Of a stretch of DNA of 64,000 nt, positions 17,869-26,209 are shown piece by piece. Numbering within the stretch: position 1 is the stretch's first letter; every line of letters starts with the position of its first letter. The translations under genes and the position numbers were made by a program. This DNA is from Leifsonia xyli. Lineage in GTDB: Bacteria; Actinomycetota; Actinomycetes; Actinomycetales; Microbacteriaceae. The stretch covers positions 62,001 to 126,000 of the forward strand of contig QFQR01000002.1 in the NCBI GenBank assembly GCA_003243275.1, written 5' to 3'. The notes under the pieces were generated by a model. That model searched no databases. It saw nothing but the letters and a program-made list of their open reading frames with translations, and was not told the origin of the DNA.

Positions 17869-18627
17869 TCAGCGCACGTAGTCGGCGCCGGAGATGTCGA
17901 TGGTGGCTCCGGTGGTGTGCCTGGCCCGACCCGACGCGAGGAATGCGATCACTTCGGCGACGTCTTCGGGAGGAGTGATCTCGCCGAGGGGCACGGTGGC
18001 GGCAGCGGCCGCTGCGGCGTCGGGGTCGGCGAGGTCGGTCGCGACCCACCCCGGTGCGATCGCGTAGGCGAGCACGCCGTCTCTGCCGAATCCGCGTGCG
18101 ATGCCCTTGGTGAGGGCGAGGAGTCCTCCCTTGGCGGCACCGTAGCCGAGGTGCTCGGCGTCGTCGCCGCGGTGCGCGGATCGGCTGGTGACGTTGATGA
18201 TCACGCCGCCTCGGCGAGCCTGGAAGTGCTCGAGAGCAAGCCGGCACAGGTCCGCCGGTGCCTGCAGGTTGAGCGCGAGGTTCGCCGCCCAGCCCTCCGC
18301 CCAGGCCGCGGGGTCGGCGGTCGGCGTCGGAATCCAGGCGCCGGCGTTGTTGACGAGGACATCGATGCGGCCGTGCGCTGCAAGCGCATCCCGCCAGGTC
18401 GCCTCCGCGGCTCGTGGAAGGCGGAGGTCGGCCTGCACCAGCACGAGCCGGCCGCCGAGTTCTGCGGCGAGGGCGCGAGCAGGCTCGACTGCCGTGCCGT
18501 AGTGCGCGATCACCTCGGCGCCTTGCCGGTGGAGGAGACGGACGGTCGCCGCACCGATGCCGCGGGTTCCCCCCGTGACCAGGACCACTTTGCCGTCGAG
18601 GGGCAGCGACGGGGCCGGCTCACCCAT
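17869..18627 (-). CDS. SDR-family oxidoreductase
   Basis: 252 residues of a classical short-chain dehydrogenase. The cofactor motif 'TGGTRGIG', 'NNAG' (in 'LVNNAGAW') and the catalytic Ser with 'YGAAK' (YxxxK) are all present, and the C-terminus ends 'TTGATIDISGADYVR'. It uses NAD(P)H to act on a hydroxyl or ketone; the substrate is unknown. I chose the ATG at 18627 ('MGEPAPSLPLDGK'), which overlaps the aldehyde dehydrogenase stop by 8 bases, so it is the last gene of the hydroxyproline operon and translationally coupled. A role in disposing of a hydroxylated side product is possible but not shown. Confidence 0.85.
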   Translation of the reverse strand: MGEPAPSLPLDGKVVLVTGGTRGIGAATVRLLHRQGAEVIAHYGTAVEPARALAAELGGRLVLVQADLRLPRAAEATWRDALAAHGRIDVLVNNAGAWIPTPTADPAAWAEGWAANLALNLQAPADLCRLALEHFQARRGGVIINVTSRSAHRGDDAEHLGYGAAKGGLLALTKGIARGFGRDGVLAYAIAPGWVATDLADPDAAAAAAATVPLGEITPPEDVAEVIAFLASGRARHTTGATIDISGADYVR

Positions 18628-20110
18628 GGTCGTCCGTGAAGACGGTGCGATGCCACGGGCGGCGAGCGGTGCCGGTCCTGTCATACATGACGTGCTTGAC
18701 GACCGTGTACTCGTCGAACGAGTAGGTCGACATGTCCTTGCCGAAACCCGATTGCTTGACCCCGCCGTGCGGCATCTCGCTGACGATCGAGATGTGGTCG
18801 TTCACCCACACGACCCCGGCGCGGATCCGCTCGGTCGCCTCGAGTGCGCGGTAGACATCCCGTGTCCAGACGGATGCGGCCAGGCCGTAGATCGTGTCGT
18901 TCGCCAGACGGATGGCGTCCGCGTCGTCGTCGAACGGAAGAACCGACAGCACCGGTCCGAACACCTCGTCGCGGGCGATCTCGCTCTCCGGCGGCACGTC
19001 GGCGATCAACGTGGGGAGATAGTAGGAGCCGGCATCGAGGCCGGCGCCGGTCGGTGCTTTCCCCCCGGTCACGACACGAGCGTACCCGCGTGCCCGGTCG
19101 ACCATCCCGGCGACGTGTTCGCGATGGGCTGTCGAGATGAGCGGTCCGAGGTCGGTGGACGGGTCGGAGGTGGCACCGATCCGCACGCCCCGGTAGAGCT
19201 CTGCGACGCCCTCCACGAATCGGCTGTAGACCGAGCGATGCACGATGGCACGGGTGGCCGCGGTGCAATCCTGTCCGGCGTTGATGAGGCTGCCGGCCAC
19301 CGCGCCGTGGATGGCGGCGTCGAGGTCGGCGTCGTCGTAGACGACGAACGGCGCCTTGCCCCCCAGCTCGAGATGGACCCGCTTCGCTGTCGTGGCCGCG
19401 GCGTGGACCACGGTCTGCCCCACGCGGGTGGAGCCGGTGAAGGAGAGCATGTCGACGTCGGGGTGACGCAGCAGGGTCGAGCCGATCTCGGAGCCGCGCC
19501 CCGTGAGCACGTTGACCACACCGGCCGGGGCGCCGGCGCGGGTGGCGAGCTCGGCGAAGAGGATGCTGGTCAGCGGCGTCGTCTCGGCGGGCTTGAGCAC
19601 GATCGTGTTGCCGGCCGCGATCGCGGGAAGGATCTTCCAGCCCGCCATCTGCAGGGGGTAGTTCCAGGGCGAGATCGACCCGACCACACCGAGCGACTCG
19701 CGGCGGATCGACGAGGTGTGCGAGCCGGAGTATTCGGCCGTGGCCTTGCCCTCCAGGTTGCGGGACGCCCCGGCGAAGAAGGCGACGTTGTCGATCGTTC
19801 CGGGAACGTCGAACTCGCGGGTGAGGCGGATCGGCTTGCCCGCCTGACGACTCTCCAGTTCGGCGAAGGCCTCGGCGTGCTCGTCGAGGAGCGCCGCCAG
19901 CTTGGTCAGCACGGCGGCACGCTCCGCCGGTGCCGCGGACGACCATTCCGGGTAGGCGGCACGGGCGGCGGCGACGGCTTTCTCGACGTCGACGTCGTCG
20001 GCGAGATCGACGCTGTCCACCACCTCGCCGGTGGACGGATCGGTGACCTCGGAACGGCGCCCCGAGGCGGATGCCACCCGCTGACCGTTGATGAATTGGG
20101 ATGCGCTCAC
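18620..20110 (-). CDS. NAD(P)-dependent aldehyde dehydrogenase, probable alpha-ketoglutarate semialdehyde dehydrogenase
   Basis: 496 residues, full length. Seen: 'SPWNYPLQMAGWKILPAIAA', 'FTGSTRVGQ' (nucleotide site), 'LELGGKAP' with the general-base Glu, 'NAGQDCTAATR' with the catalytic Cys, and 'EVFGPVLSV'. The GTG at 20110 ('MSASQFINGQ') overlaps the epimerase stop. In the standard hydroxyproline route this step oxidises alpha-ketoglutarate semialdehyde to alpha-ketoglutarate, and the position in the operon supports that. Oddly, the GQDC form and the flanking residues look more like gamma-aminobutyraldehyde/betaine-aldehyde dehydrogenases than typical KGSA dehydrogenases, so the substrate is an inference from context. 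Confidence 0.88.
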   Translation of the reverse strand: MSASQFINGQRVASASGRRSEVTDPSTGEVVDSVDLADDVDVEKAVAAARAAYPEWSSAAPAERAAVLTKLAALLDEHAEAFAELESRQAGKPIRLTREFDVPGTIDNVAFFAGASRNLEGKATAEYSGSHTSSIRRESLGVVGSISPWNYPLQMAGWKILPAIAAGNTIVLKPAETTPLTSILFAELATRAGAPAGVVNVLTGRGSEIGSTLLRHPDVDMLSFTGSTRVGQTVVHAAATTAKRVHLELGGKAPFVVYDDADLDAAIHGAVAGSLINAGQDCTAATRAIVHRSVYSRFVEGVAELYRGVRIGATSDPSTDLGPLISTAHREHVAGMVDRARGYARVVTGGKAPTGAGLDAGSYYLPTLIADVPPESEIARDEVFGPVLSVLPFDDDADAIRLANDTIYGLAASVWTRDVYRALEATERIRAGVVWVNDHISIVSEMPHGGVKQSGFGKDMSTYSFDEYTVVKHVMYDRTGTARRPWHRTVFTDDHG

Positions 20111-21198
20111 GCGTGACGTCCTTCCGACGAGGGGACCGGAACAGCGGGTGCCCAGATATCCGCGACGATGTACCCCTCGGGGTAGGGGTCGGTGTCGTCC
20201 ATGACCCAGGTCGAATGCCCCGTGACCCAGGCGCGACCGGTGACGGTGGGGAGCACGGCGAGCTGCTCGCCCAGCGTGGTGGTGCCGACCAGGCGACCGA
20301 CGAAGACGCTGTCGATGATGCTCCGGTGGACGAAGTCCTCGCCGAGGGGGAGCTGGCCTCGGGCGTGAAGCGCCGCCATCCGCGCGCTCGTCCCGGTTCC
20401 GCACGGCGAGCGGTCCAGAGCTCCCGTCCAGGTGTCCGGCTCGTCGGCGAGCACGACGCCGTTGGTCAGCACGACGGTGTTGCGGGAGTCCCGACCGGGG
20501 ACGCGATCACCGTCGTGGATCATGACGAGGTTGACCCGGTCGATCGCCGGATTGGATGGATGTGCGAGCTGCAGCTGTTCGCGCGCGGCGAGGCGGATGA
20601 GGGCACCGGCCCGCGTGAGGCGGCGGGCGTCGTTCGACCGCAGCTCCAGGCCGAGGTCCGCCGCCCGCACCTGGGCGAAGAACTGGCCGCCGAACACGAT
20701 GTCGGCCCGGATCGTGCCGTGATCGATGACCTCGAGCGGCACGTCCAGCCCCACGACGAAGGAGGGGACGTTGTTGACGGTGACCGAGGTCACCTTCCCC
20801 GCGTCGATGTGCGCGACGGCGCGGACGACTCCGACGGCGGTGTCGATGACCACCTCGGTGTCGGGACCGGTGATCGGCACGATCCCCGACTCGATCGCCG
20901 CCGTGACGGCGCACATGGTGTTCGAGCCGGACATGGGCGTGAACCCGCCCTGTTCGAGCACGATGATCCCGAAGTGCGACCCCTCATGCTCGGGGGGCAG
21001 CAGGAACACGGCGCAGAGGCCGGGATAGCCTCGCGGCTCACGCAGGATGGCGCGGCGGAGACCGTCGAGATGATCCCGGCAGTAGTCGAAGCGCTCCTTC
21101 ATCGTCGCGCCGTGTACGAGTGGCGCGGCGTTGGTGATCACCCGTCCCGGCTCGCCCTCCGCGTGGACCTCGATCGCGGTGAGTTCGAAGACCGGCAT
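20107..21198 (-). CDS. Proline racemase superfamily enzyme, probable 4-hydroxyproline 2-epimerase (Ser/Cys type)
   Basis: 363 residues. The two catalytic loops are 'MSGSNTMC' with Ser90 in the first acid/base position, and 'DRSPCGTGTSA' with Cys266 in the second. Proline racemases and many epimerases have Cys in both, while 3-hydroxyproline dehydratases have Cys and Thr. A Ser/Cys pair has been reported among superfamily members with 4-hydroxyproline epimerase activity. With the neighbouring D-amino-acid dehydrogenase, DHDPS-type deaminase and aldehyde dehydrogenase it fits the conversion of trans-4-hydroxy-L-proline to cis-4-hydroxy-D-proline. ATG 21198 is 2 bases from the deaminase stop. 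The exact activity (epimerase or dehydratase) needs an assay. Confidence 0.87.
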   Translation of the reverse strand: MPVFELTAIEVHAEGEPGRVITNAAPLVHGATMKERFDYCRDHLDGLRRAILREPRGYPGLCAVFLLPPEHEGSHFGIIVLEQGGFTPMSGSNTMCAVTAAIESGIVPITGPDTEVVIDTAVGVVRAVAHIDAGKVTSVTVNNVPSFVVGLDVPLEVIDHGTIRADIVFGGQFFAQVRAADLGLELRSNDARRLTRAGALIRLAAREQLQLAHPSNPAIDRVNLVMIHDGDRVPGRDSRNTVVLTNGVVLADEPDTWTGALDRSPCGTGTSARMAALHARGQLPLGEDFVHRSIIDSVFVGRLVGTTTLGEQLAVLPTVTGRAWVTGHSTWVMDDTDPYPEGYIVADIWAPAVPVPSSEGRHA

Positions 21199-21200
21199 GG

Positions 21201-22121
21201 TCAGGCGATGGCGTGCGGCCGGATGGCTCCGGCCCGCTCGAGCACGTCGGTGAGTTGCGCGCGCCGCTGCGGGGTGAGCGGCTGGACGGGGCGGCGGGCC
21301 GGGCCCACCGGGTATCCGACGATCTCGAGGGCTGCTTTGACCCCGGCGACGTAGTTCACGGACTCAAGGAAACTACTGATTTCCCAGAGCGGACCCCACA
21401 ACGCGCGCGCACTTTCGATGTCTTTCCTCTCCACGAGGGCGTCCCAGAACTGCACGGCGAGTTCGGGCACGATTCCCCCGACTCCCCAGACCGACGCCTC
21501 CGCCCCGCTGGCCAGGCCGAAGAACGTGAGCGTGTCCCAGCCGTTGAAGGCTTTGATGCGGTCGCGGTGGCCGACGAGCAACTCGGTGAGGGCCACCGCG
21601 TCGCCGGAGGTGTCCTTGATGTAGTCGACTCCGTCGATGGAGCCGAGTTCGGCGAGTTCCGCCGCCGTGAGATGGATGCCGGTGTTGCCGGGGAGGTTGT
21701 AGTACATGATCGGCAGCGAGGTGGCTCCGGCGACGTCGCCGAGGAAGGTCTTCAGCGCATCCAGCGACAAGACGTCGTAGAACGGGGGCACCACCATGAC
21801 GGCCGCGGCGCCGACGCGCTCGGCGTGCTGTACCAGTTCGATCGCCCCGGCGGTCGACAGCGCGCCGATGCCGGCGACGACCGGAACCCGCCCGGCGGCG
21901 GCGTCGACGTAGAGCTCGATGACCCTGCGGTACTCGTCAGGGGTGAGGGTGCTGAACTCGCCCGTGGATCCGGTGGGCACGAGGCCGTGGATGCCCGCAT
22001 CGATGAGCCGGTTGGCTTGTGCGCGCAGCGCGTCCTCGTCGACGGCGGAGCCGTCGGCGGTGAAGGGGGTGGTGACGGCGGCGAGGATTCCGCGCAGTGA
22101 GACGGTGCGTCGAGTGGTCAT
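21201..22121 (-). CDS. DHDPS-family protein, probable 1-pyrroline-4-hydroxy-2-carboxylate deaminase
   Basis: 306 residues of the dihydrodipicolinate synthase/N-acetylneuraminate lyase barrel. The 'GSTGEF' loop (51-56), Tyr pair 'YYNLPGNTG' (Tyr140/141) and Schiff-base Lys169 in 'YIKDTSGD' are present. In hydroxyproline degradation a family member deaminates and dehydrates pyrroline-4-hydroxy-2-carboxylate to alpha-ketoglutarate semialdehyde. The neighbours (epimerase, dehydrogenase, aldehyde dehydrogenase) supply the other three steps, so this role is more likely than lysine synthesis. ATG 22121, 14 bases after the dehydrogenase gene. Confidence 0.87.
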   Translation of the reverse strand: MTTRRTVSLRGILAAVTTPFTADGSAVDEDALRAQANRLIDAGIHGLVPTGSTGEFSTLTPDEYRRVIELYVDAAAGRVPVVAGIGALSTAGAIELVQHAERVGAAAVMVVPPFYDVLSLDALKTFLGDVAGATSLPIMYYNLPGNTGIHLTAAELAELGSIDGVDYIKDTSGDAVALTELLVGHRDRIKAFNGWDTLTFFGLASGAEASVWGVGGIVPELAVQFWDALVERKDIESARALWGPLWEISSFLESVNYVAGVKAALEIVGYPVGPARRPVQPLTPQRRAQLTDVLERAGAIRPHAIA

Positions 22122-22135
22122 GGGGTTCTTTCGGA

Positions 22136-23380
22136 TCAGGCCTGGCCGCGGCGGAAGCGCGCGGGGGAGAACGGTTCGAGCAGTGGAGACGATTGGTCGT
22201 GGAGCACGAGTTTGCTCAACTCGGTCGCGGTGCCGGGGGCGAGCGTCACGCCGAGCATCGCGTGTCCGGAACTGACGTATGCATTTCCGAGACCGGGGAT
22301 GCGACCGATGATGGGCAGGCCGTCCGGCGTCATGGGACGCATCCCGGCGCGGGCGGTGATCGGGGCGACGGGCGGGTTCCAGTCGCGGAAGTAGGTGCGC
22401 GGTGCTCGCATGATCGCGTCGACGCGCACACGGCGGGTCTTCTCGTCGAGGCCCCCGAATTCCATGGTGCCCGCCACGCGGAGGGCGCTGTCGAAGGGGG
22501 TGACGGCGACATGGGCATCCATGAGGCTGGTCGCGGCGCGCAGGGGGAAGGGGTCGACGTCGACGCTGTAGCCCTTGCCGGGACGCACGGGCAGCGGGTG
22601 TCCGAACATCCGCGACAGGGGGCCCGTCCAGGCGCCGGCCGCCAGGATGAACCGGTCTCCCTCGACTCTCTGCGCGCCCGCTCGCACGGCATGCACATTG
22701 CCGTTCCGGAGCGAGACCTCCTCGAGTGGACTGTCTTCGAGGATCTCGACGCCCATGTCTTCGAGTCGACGATGAAGCCCGTCAGCCAGCTCGGACGGAA
22801 CGAGGTGGCGCTCCCGGGGGAATGCGATCGCGTTGCCGACCGCGTCCGACAGCAGGGGTTCGTACTCCTGTGCGGCGGATCCCTCGAGTCGAGTGGGCTC
22901 CAATCCGTACCGCTCCAACAGGTCGATGTAGCGCAAGGCCTCGTGGTAGTTCTGCTGCTCCGTGAACGCCATGAGCAGGCCGTCGTTGTGCATCTCGAAG
23001 GAGATGCCGTCGGCGCGGTAGTCGTCGAAGGTCTCGATGGACCCTTCCGCCAGCGCGAGGGTGGCGGCGAATCCCGCGCGCTGGTCGCGCTCGTTGGATG
23101 CGCGGAACATGCCGTACATGAAGGTCATGAAGGAGGGGCGAAGCGACGGCCGGATGAAGAGCGGGCTGTCGGGACGCAGCATCCACTTCAACGAGGTGGC
23201 GACCACGCCGGGTCCGGCCACCGGGGCACCGTGGGCCGGCACGACCCAGCCGGCGTTGACCGCCGACGCCCCGAGTCCCGTCTTCCTGGCATCCAGCACG
23301 GTCACCGAGGCGCCGTCGCGGGCGAGTTGGTAGGCGGTCGCGAGTCCGATGACTCCGCCTCCGACGATGACCGCATGCAT
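22136..23380 (-). CDS. FAD-dependent D-amino-acid dehydrogenase, probable cis-4-hydroxy-D-proline dehydrogenase
   Basis: 414 residues of the DAO/DadA family. The N-terminal FAD motif is 'VIVGGGVIGLATAYQLA'; the typical C-terminal 'GMRPMTPDGLPIIGRIPG' and 'YVSSGHAMLGVTLAPGTA' are present. The DadA-type enzymes pass electrons to the respiratory chain rather than to oxygen. In this operon it would oxidise cis-4-hydroxy-D-proline to pyrroline-4-hydroxy-2-carboxylate. It is close in form to D-amino-acid dehydrogenase DadA; substrate choice is inferred from neighbours. ATG at 23380. Confidence 0.88.
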   Translation of the reverse strand: MHAVIVGGGVIGLATAYQLARDGASVTVLDARKTGLGASAVNAGWVVPAHGAPVAGPGVVATSLKWMLRPDSPLFIRPSLRPSFMTFMYGMFRASNERDQRAGFAATLALAEGSIETFDDYRADGISFEMHNDGLLMAFTEQQNYHEALRYIDLLERYGLEPTRLEGSAAQEYEPLLSDAVGNAIAFPRERHLVPSELADGLHRRLEDMGVEILEDSPLEEVSLRNGNVHAVRAGAQRVEGDRFILAAGAWTGPLSRMFGHPLPVRPGKGYSVDVDPFPLRAATSLMDAHVAVTPFDSALRVAGTMEFGGLDEKTRRVRVDAIMRAPRTYFRDWNPPVAPITARAGMRPMTPDGLPIIGRIPGLGNAYVSSGHAMLGVTLAPGTATELSKLVLHDQSSPLLEPFSPARFRRGQA

Positions 23381-23414
23381 GGTTGAGCTGTTCCTTCCGT
23401 TGGTGTGTCGAGAT

Positions 23415-24242
23415 TCAGAAGCGGACCGCGTCGACGAACTTCTTGAAGTCGGGGTTCGTGTTGTGGTTGAAGGCCTCGTCGGGTGTCGCGTTGACGGCGA
23501 TCCTCCCGTCGTGGAAGAACACCACGCGATCGGCTGCTTTCGAGGCGAAGGCCATGTCGTGGGTGACGAGGGCGACGGCGATCCCTTCGTCCTGCTTGAG
23601 TCGCCGCAGCACCTCGAGCACCTCGGCGGCGACCGGCGGATCGAGGGCGCTGGTGATCTCGTCGCAGAGCAGGAGTTTGGGGCGCATCATGATCGCGCGC
23701 GCGATGGCCACCCGCTGACGTTCCCCGCCGGAGAGCTGGGACGGACGGCTGCGCAGATGCGCCGACATGCCCACCTCGGCGAGAGCCGCCTCGGCTCGCG
23801 AGAGGGCCTCCCGGGAGGAGATTCCCAGCCTGCGACGCGGTGCGAGGGTGAGATTGGCGAGGACGTCCATGTGCGGCCAGAGGGTGTAGCTCTGGAACAC
23901 CATGCCGATCTTCCCGCGCACCTCCGCCCATTCGCGCGTGCGGGTGGTGTCTGCGAAGACCTCCCTGCCGTCGAAGACGATGCGGCCGCCGTCGGGATCG
24001 GTGAGTCCGGCGAGGGCACGCAACAGGGTGCTCTTGCCCGAGCCCGACTTGCCGATGATGACGGTGATGTCGCCGGCGAGCATGTCGAAATCCACGGCCG
24101 TGAGGATCTGGCGATCGCCGAAGCTCTTCTGCAGCCCACGTGCCGAGACGAGGATCTCGCCGATGCTCGCGGTCACCGTCGACGGTTTCGCGCCACGCGC
24201 TTCGCGGCTGTCGGACGAGGTGAGGTCGTTGTTCCTGTTCAT
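23415..24242 (-). CDS. Polar amino-acid ABC transporter ATP-binding protein (GlnQ/HisP type)
   Basis: 275 residues. Walker A 'GKSGSGKSTLLRAL', Q-loop 'MVFQSYTLWPHMDVLANL', signature 'LSGGERQRVAIARA', Walker B 'LLLCDEITSALDP' and the switch His in 'LVTHDMAFASKAADR' are present. The start at ATG 24242 overlaps the permease stop (ATGA). The first 28 residues are a polar extension not usual for GlnQ. It powers import with the permease and binding protein encoded just upstream, presumably of hydroxyproline or a related amino acid. Confidence 0.93.
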   Translation of the reverse strand: MNRNNDLTSSDSREARGAKPSTVTASIGEILVSARGLQKSFGDRQILTAVDFDMLAGDITVIIGKSGSGKSTLLRALAGLTDPDGGRIVFDGREVFADTTRTREWAEVRGKIGMVFQSYTLWPHMDVLANLTLAPRRRLGISSREALSRAEAALAEVGMSAHLRSRPSQLSGGERQRVAIARAIMMRPKLLLCDEITSALDPPVAAEVLEVLRRLKQDEGIAVALVTHDMAFASKAADRVVFFHDGRIAVNATPDEAFNHNTNPDFKKFVDAVRF

Positions 24243-24970
24243 ACGGGCCTGGCTCCAGGTACTAGCTGACGAAGGCGGCGCCTGCCTCGCGGGGAGGTCG
24301 TGCCGCTCTCGAGGAGGCGGCGCTCGATCCGACTCGTGATGAGCGACACGGGGAAGGCGATGAGGAAGTAGGTGACGGCGGCGGCGGTGAGAGGCTCGAG
24401 CGAGCGGTAGTTCTGGGCCGCGATCGATTGGGCCACGAACATGAGGTCGCTGACCGCGATGGTCGACACCAGCGCCGTGTCCTTGAACATCGAGATGTTC
24501 AGCGACAGGATCACCGGGAGCTGCTGCCGGAGCGCCTGCGGGAGGATGATGTGCATCGTCCGCTCGAACCTCGTGAGCTGCAGGACTTTCGCTGCTTCGA
24601 TCTGCTCGATGGGAACGGCCTGGAATCCGCTGCGGTACGCCTCCGCCATGAAGGCGGTGAGGTTGAGGGTGAGCGCGATGATGGCGGAGGGGATCCCGGG
24701 GATGGCGATCCCCGTCAGCGCGGGCAGCGCGTAGAAGATCCAGAACAGCTGCACGAGCATGGGCGTGCATCGGAACAGCTCGATGTAGCCCTGTGCGACC
24801 CACCTGATGATCTCGATACGAGACATCCGCGCGAACGCGACCGGGACGGCGATCACCATGCTGAGCGCGATGACGACGAGGGTCAGCCACAGGGTCAGCC
24901 ACAGGCCCGCTGCGAATGCCGGGATGTGGTCGGTGATTATCGACCAGTCGGGTACGTAGGTGGGTCGCAC
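24239..24970 (-). CDS. Polar amino-acid ABC transporter permease (HisM/GlnP type)
   Basis: 243 residues with about five membrane helices. The HisM-family signature 'ELFRCTPMLVQLFWIFYALP' and the EAA loop 'EAAKVLQLTRFERTMHIILP' that docks with the ATPase are visible. GTG start at 24970. Only one permease gene is present, so the transporter would be a homodimer in the membrane. The C-terminal tail after the last helix is rich in Arg. Substrate inferred from the operon: hydroxyproline or a similar imino acid. Confidence 0.92.
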   Translation of the reverse strand: MRPTYVPDWSIITDHIPAFAAGLWLTLWLTLVVIALSMVIAVPVAFARMSRIEIIRWVAQGYIELFRCTPMLVQLFWIFYALPALTGIAIPGIPSAIIALTLNLTAFMAEAYRSGFQAVPIEQIEAAKVLQLTRFERTMHIILPQALRQQLPVILSLNISMFKDTALVSTIAVSDLMFVAQSIAAQNYRSLEPLTAAAVTYFLIAFPVSLITSRIERRLLESGTTSPRGRRRLRQLVPGARPV

Positions 24971-24983
24971 AGGAGATACCGCC

Positions 24984-25844
24984 TTACTTCTGCCAGTCGC
25001 CCAGGTTGCCGACCTCGCGGTAGCCGACGGCCTTGAACGCCGCGGTCAGCTCGCCGTCGTCCTGCGCATCCTGGATGGCGATGTTGATGATCTGGAGCGA
25101 CCGCGGGTCGATGTTCTCCGGCACCCCGAAGCCCGAGGCGGACTGGTAGTAGATCGGATCGGGCACGATGATCTTCTTCGTGCTGTCGGCCCCGACGATG
25201 CCGCCGGCCGTTCCGAGGTCGCAGGACAGGGCTGCCACTCGGCCCGCATCCAGCGCAGCGGTGCCTTCCTGGAAGTTGCCGACCTCGAGCAGGCTGGCAC
25301 CCTCGGCGGTCAGCGCCGCGTTCGCCGCGTCACCCTGAGGGCTTGCGATCTGCGCTCCGGCCGCGACGATGTCGCCGATCGAGTTGTACGGCGAGTCCGC
25401 TTCGACCACGAGAACCGCCTGGTAGACGAGCACCGGGTTGGAGAACTGGATGCTGGTGGCCCGCTCGAGCGTGTCGTCGAGGTAGGCGGCGAAGTCGTAC
25501 TGACCCGCCTGCAGGCCGGCGACGATGTTCGACCAGGTGGCGGGCACCGCGACGTACTTCACGCCGAGCTGCTTCGCGAGGTTCTGCAACGGCAGGGTGA
25601 AGGGGCCACCCTTCACGCCGTTCGCGTCGGCCTCCATCGTGGTGAGCGGGGCCGCCTCGGCGATGCCGACGCGCAGCTCGCCACGCGACTTGATGGCCTC
25701 GATGAACGAGCCGGGAAGGGGGACGTCACTGGATCCTCCGGTGCCGCCGCCGCTGCCGGCGAGCTTGGCGCCGAGGAAGCCGCCGCCGAGGGCGAGGGCG
25801 ATCACGGCAAGGATGCTGAGCGCGATCCTGGTGGGTTTGGTCAT
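24984..25844 (-). CDS. Amino-acid ABC transporter substrate-binding protein, membrane-anchored
   Basis: 286 residues of the SBP_bac_3 family: 'GELRVGIAEAAPLT', 'YDFAAYLDDTLERATSIQFS' and 'AALDAGRVAALSCDLG' are typical lobes. Unusually for a Gram-positive, there is no lipobox Cys; the N-terminus 'TRIALSILAVIALALGGGFL' looks like an uncleaved membrane anchor followed by a Gly/Ser linker. ATG 25844 has AGGAGA 6 bases upstream. This ATG overlaps the stop of a 57-codon leader ORF (ATGA). It probably captures hydroxyproline for the adjacent permease. Confidence 0.88.
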   Translation of the reverse strand: MTKPTRIALSILAVIALALGGGFLGAKLAGSGGGTGGSSDVPLPGSFIEAIKSRGELRVGIAEAAPLTTMEADANGVKGGPFTLPLQNLAKQLGVKYVAVPATWSNIVAGLQAGQYDFAAYLDDTLERATSIQFSNPVLVYQAVLVVEADSPYNSIGDIVAAGAQIASPQGDAANAALTAEGASLLEVGNFQEGTAALDAGRVAALSCDLGTAGGIVGADSTKKIIVPDPIYYQSASGFGVPENIDPRSLQIINIAIQDAQDDGELTAAFKAVGYREVGNLGDWQK

Positions 25845-26014
25845 AGGAATTCTCCTGAGTTGAGTGCGGACATGCGCCTTCTGGTGATGGGGAGTTCCCG
25901 GGCGGTGTGAGTCGAGATGCGTTGCCACCGCGCGAGGAGGGGTGCCGATGGGCGAGGAATTCGCGGCGAGGCGAGGTCGCGGGGGCGACGTGTTGGCCGA
26001 GCAGTCGCGCTCAT
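25841..26014 (-). CDS. Possible proline-rich leader peptide (57 aa) before the transporter
   Basis: A small frame that begins at ATG 26014, preceded by AGGAG at 26028-26024, and ends in TGA at 25843-25841, which overlaps the binding-protein ATG as ATGA. The peptide starts 'MSATARPTRRPRDLASPRIP' and holds 7 Pro and 12 Arg in 57 residues. The RBS of the binding protein lies within its last codons, so translation of the leader would couple to or gate the next gene. High GC makes chance frames common, so this is a candidate only. Pro codons at 7, 11, 17, 20, 22, 25 and 42 could in principle sense charged tRNA-Pro. Confidence 0.35.
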   Translation of the reverse strand: MSATARPTRRPRDLASPRIPRPSAPLLARWQRISTHTARELPITRRRMSALNSGEFL

Positions 26015-26044
26015 CGTTGAGGTGCTCCTGACTTCATTGTCTGA

Positions 26045-26055
26045 ATGTCAAACAA
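26045..26055. promoter_or_regulatory. Probable GntR/FadR-type operator upstream of the transport operon
   Basis: ATGTCAAACAA contains TGT-caa-ACA, the TGTnnnACA half-site pair typical of FadR-subfamily GntR regulators. It overlaps a second palindrome, CAAACAA-CC-TTGTTTG (26049-26064). On the minus strand it also reads TTGACA, a possible -35 box. It lies upstream of the leader ORF and binding-protein gene. A matching site is at 26974-26984 beside the GntR gene. Confidence 0.6.
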
Positions 26056-26126
26056 CCTTGTTTGCGATGTCACTGTAACCGGCATCCGCGGACGACTGCA
26101 AGACCCATGCGCGCCGGGAGCGACGA

Positions 26127-26142
26127 AACCCTCCCGAGGGTT
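26127..26142 (-). terminator. Hairpin after the GntR gene
   Basis: AACCCTC-CC-GAGGGTT, a perfect 7-bp stem with a 2-nt loop. On the minus strand it is followed by TTCGT. It lies about 70 bases beyond the GntR stop codon and fits a short intrinsic terminator. The rest of 26056-26209 shows no gene. Confidence 0.55.
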
Positions 26143-26209
26143 CGCGCGGAAGCGGCCCGCGTGACATCCCCCGGCGCGGCGGGAACCGGACGCGTCGCGA
26201 CCGAGCTCG

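Noticed and set aside
21201..22121. Dihydrodipicolinate synthase of lysine biosynthesis (dapA)
   Set aside because: Same fold, but it lies among hydroxyproline catabolic genes with an amino-acid importer, so the deaminase role is more likely.
23415..24902. 495-residue frame covering the ABC ATPase
   Set aside because: The N-terminal 220 residues are antisense/alternate-frame readings of the permease gene; the real start is ATG 24242 with ATGA overlap.
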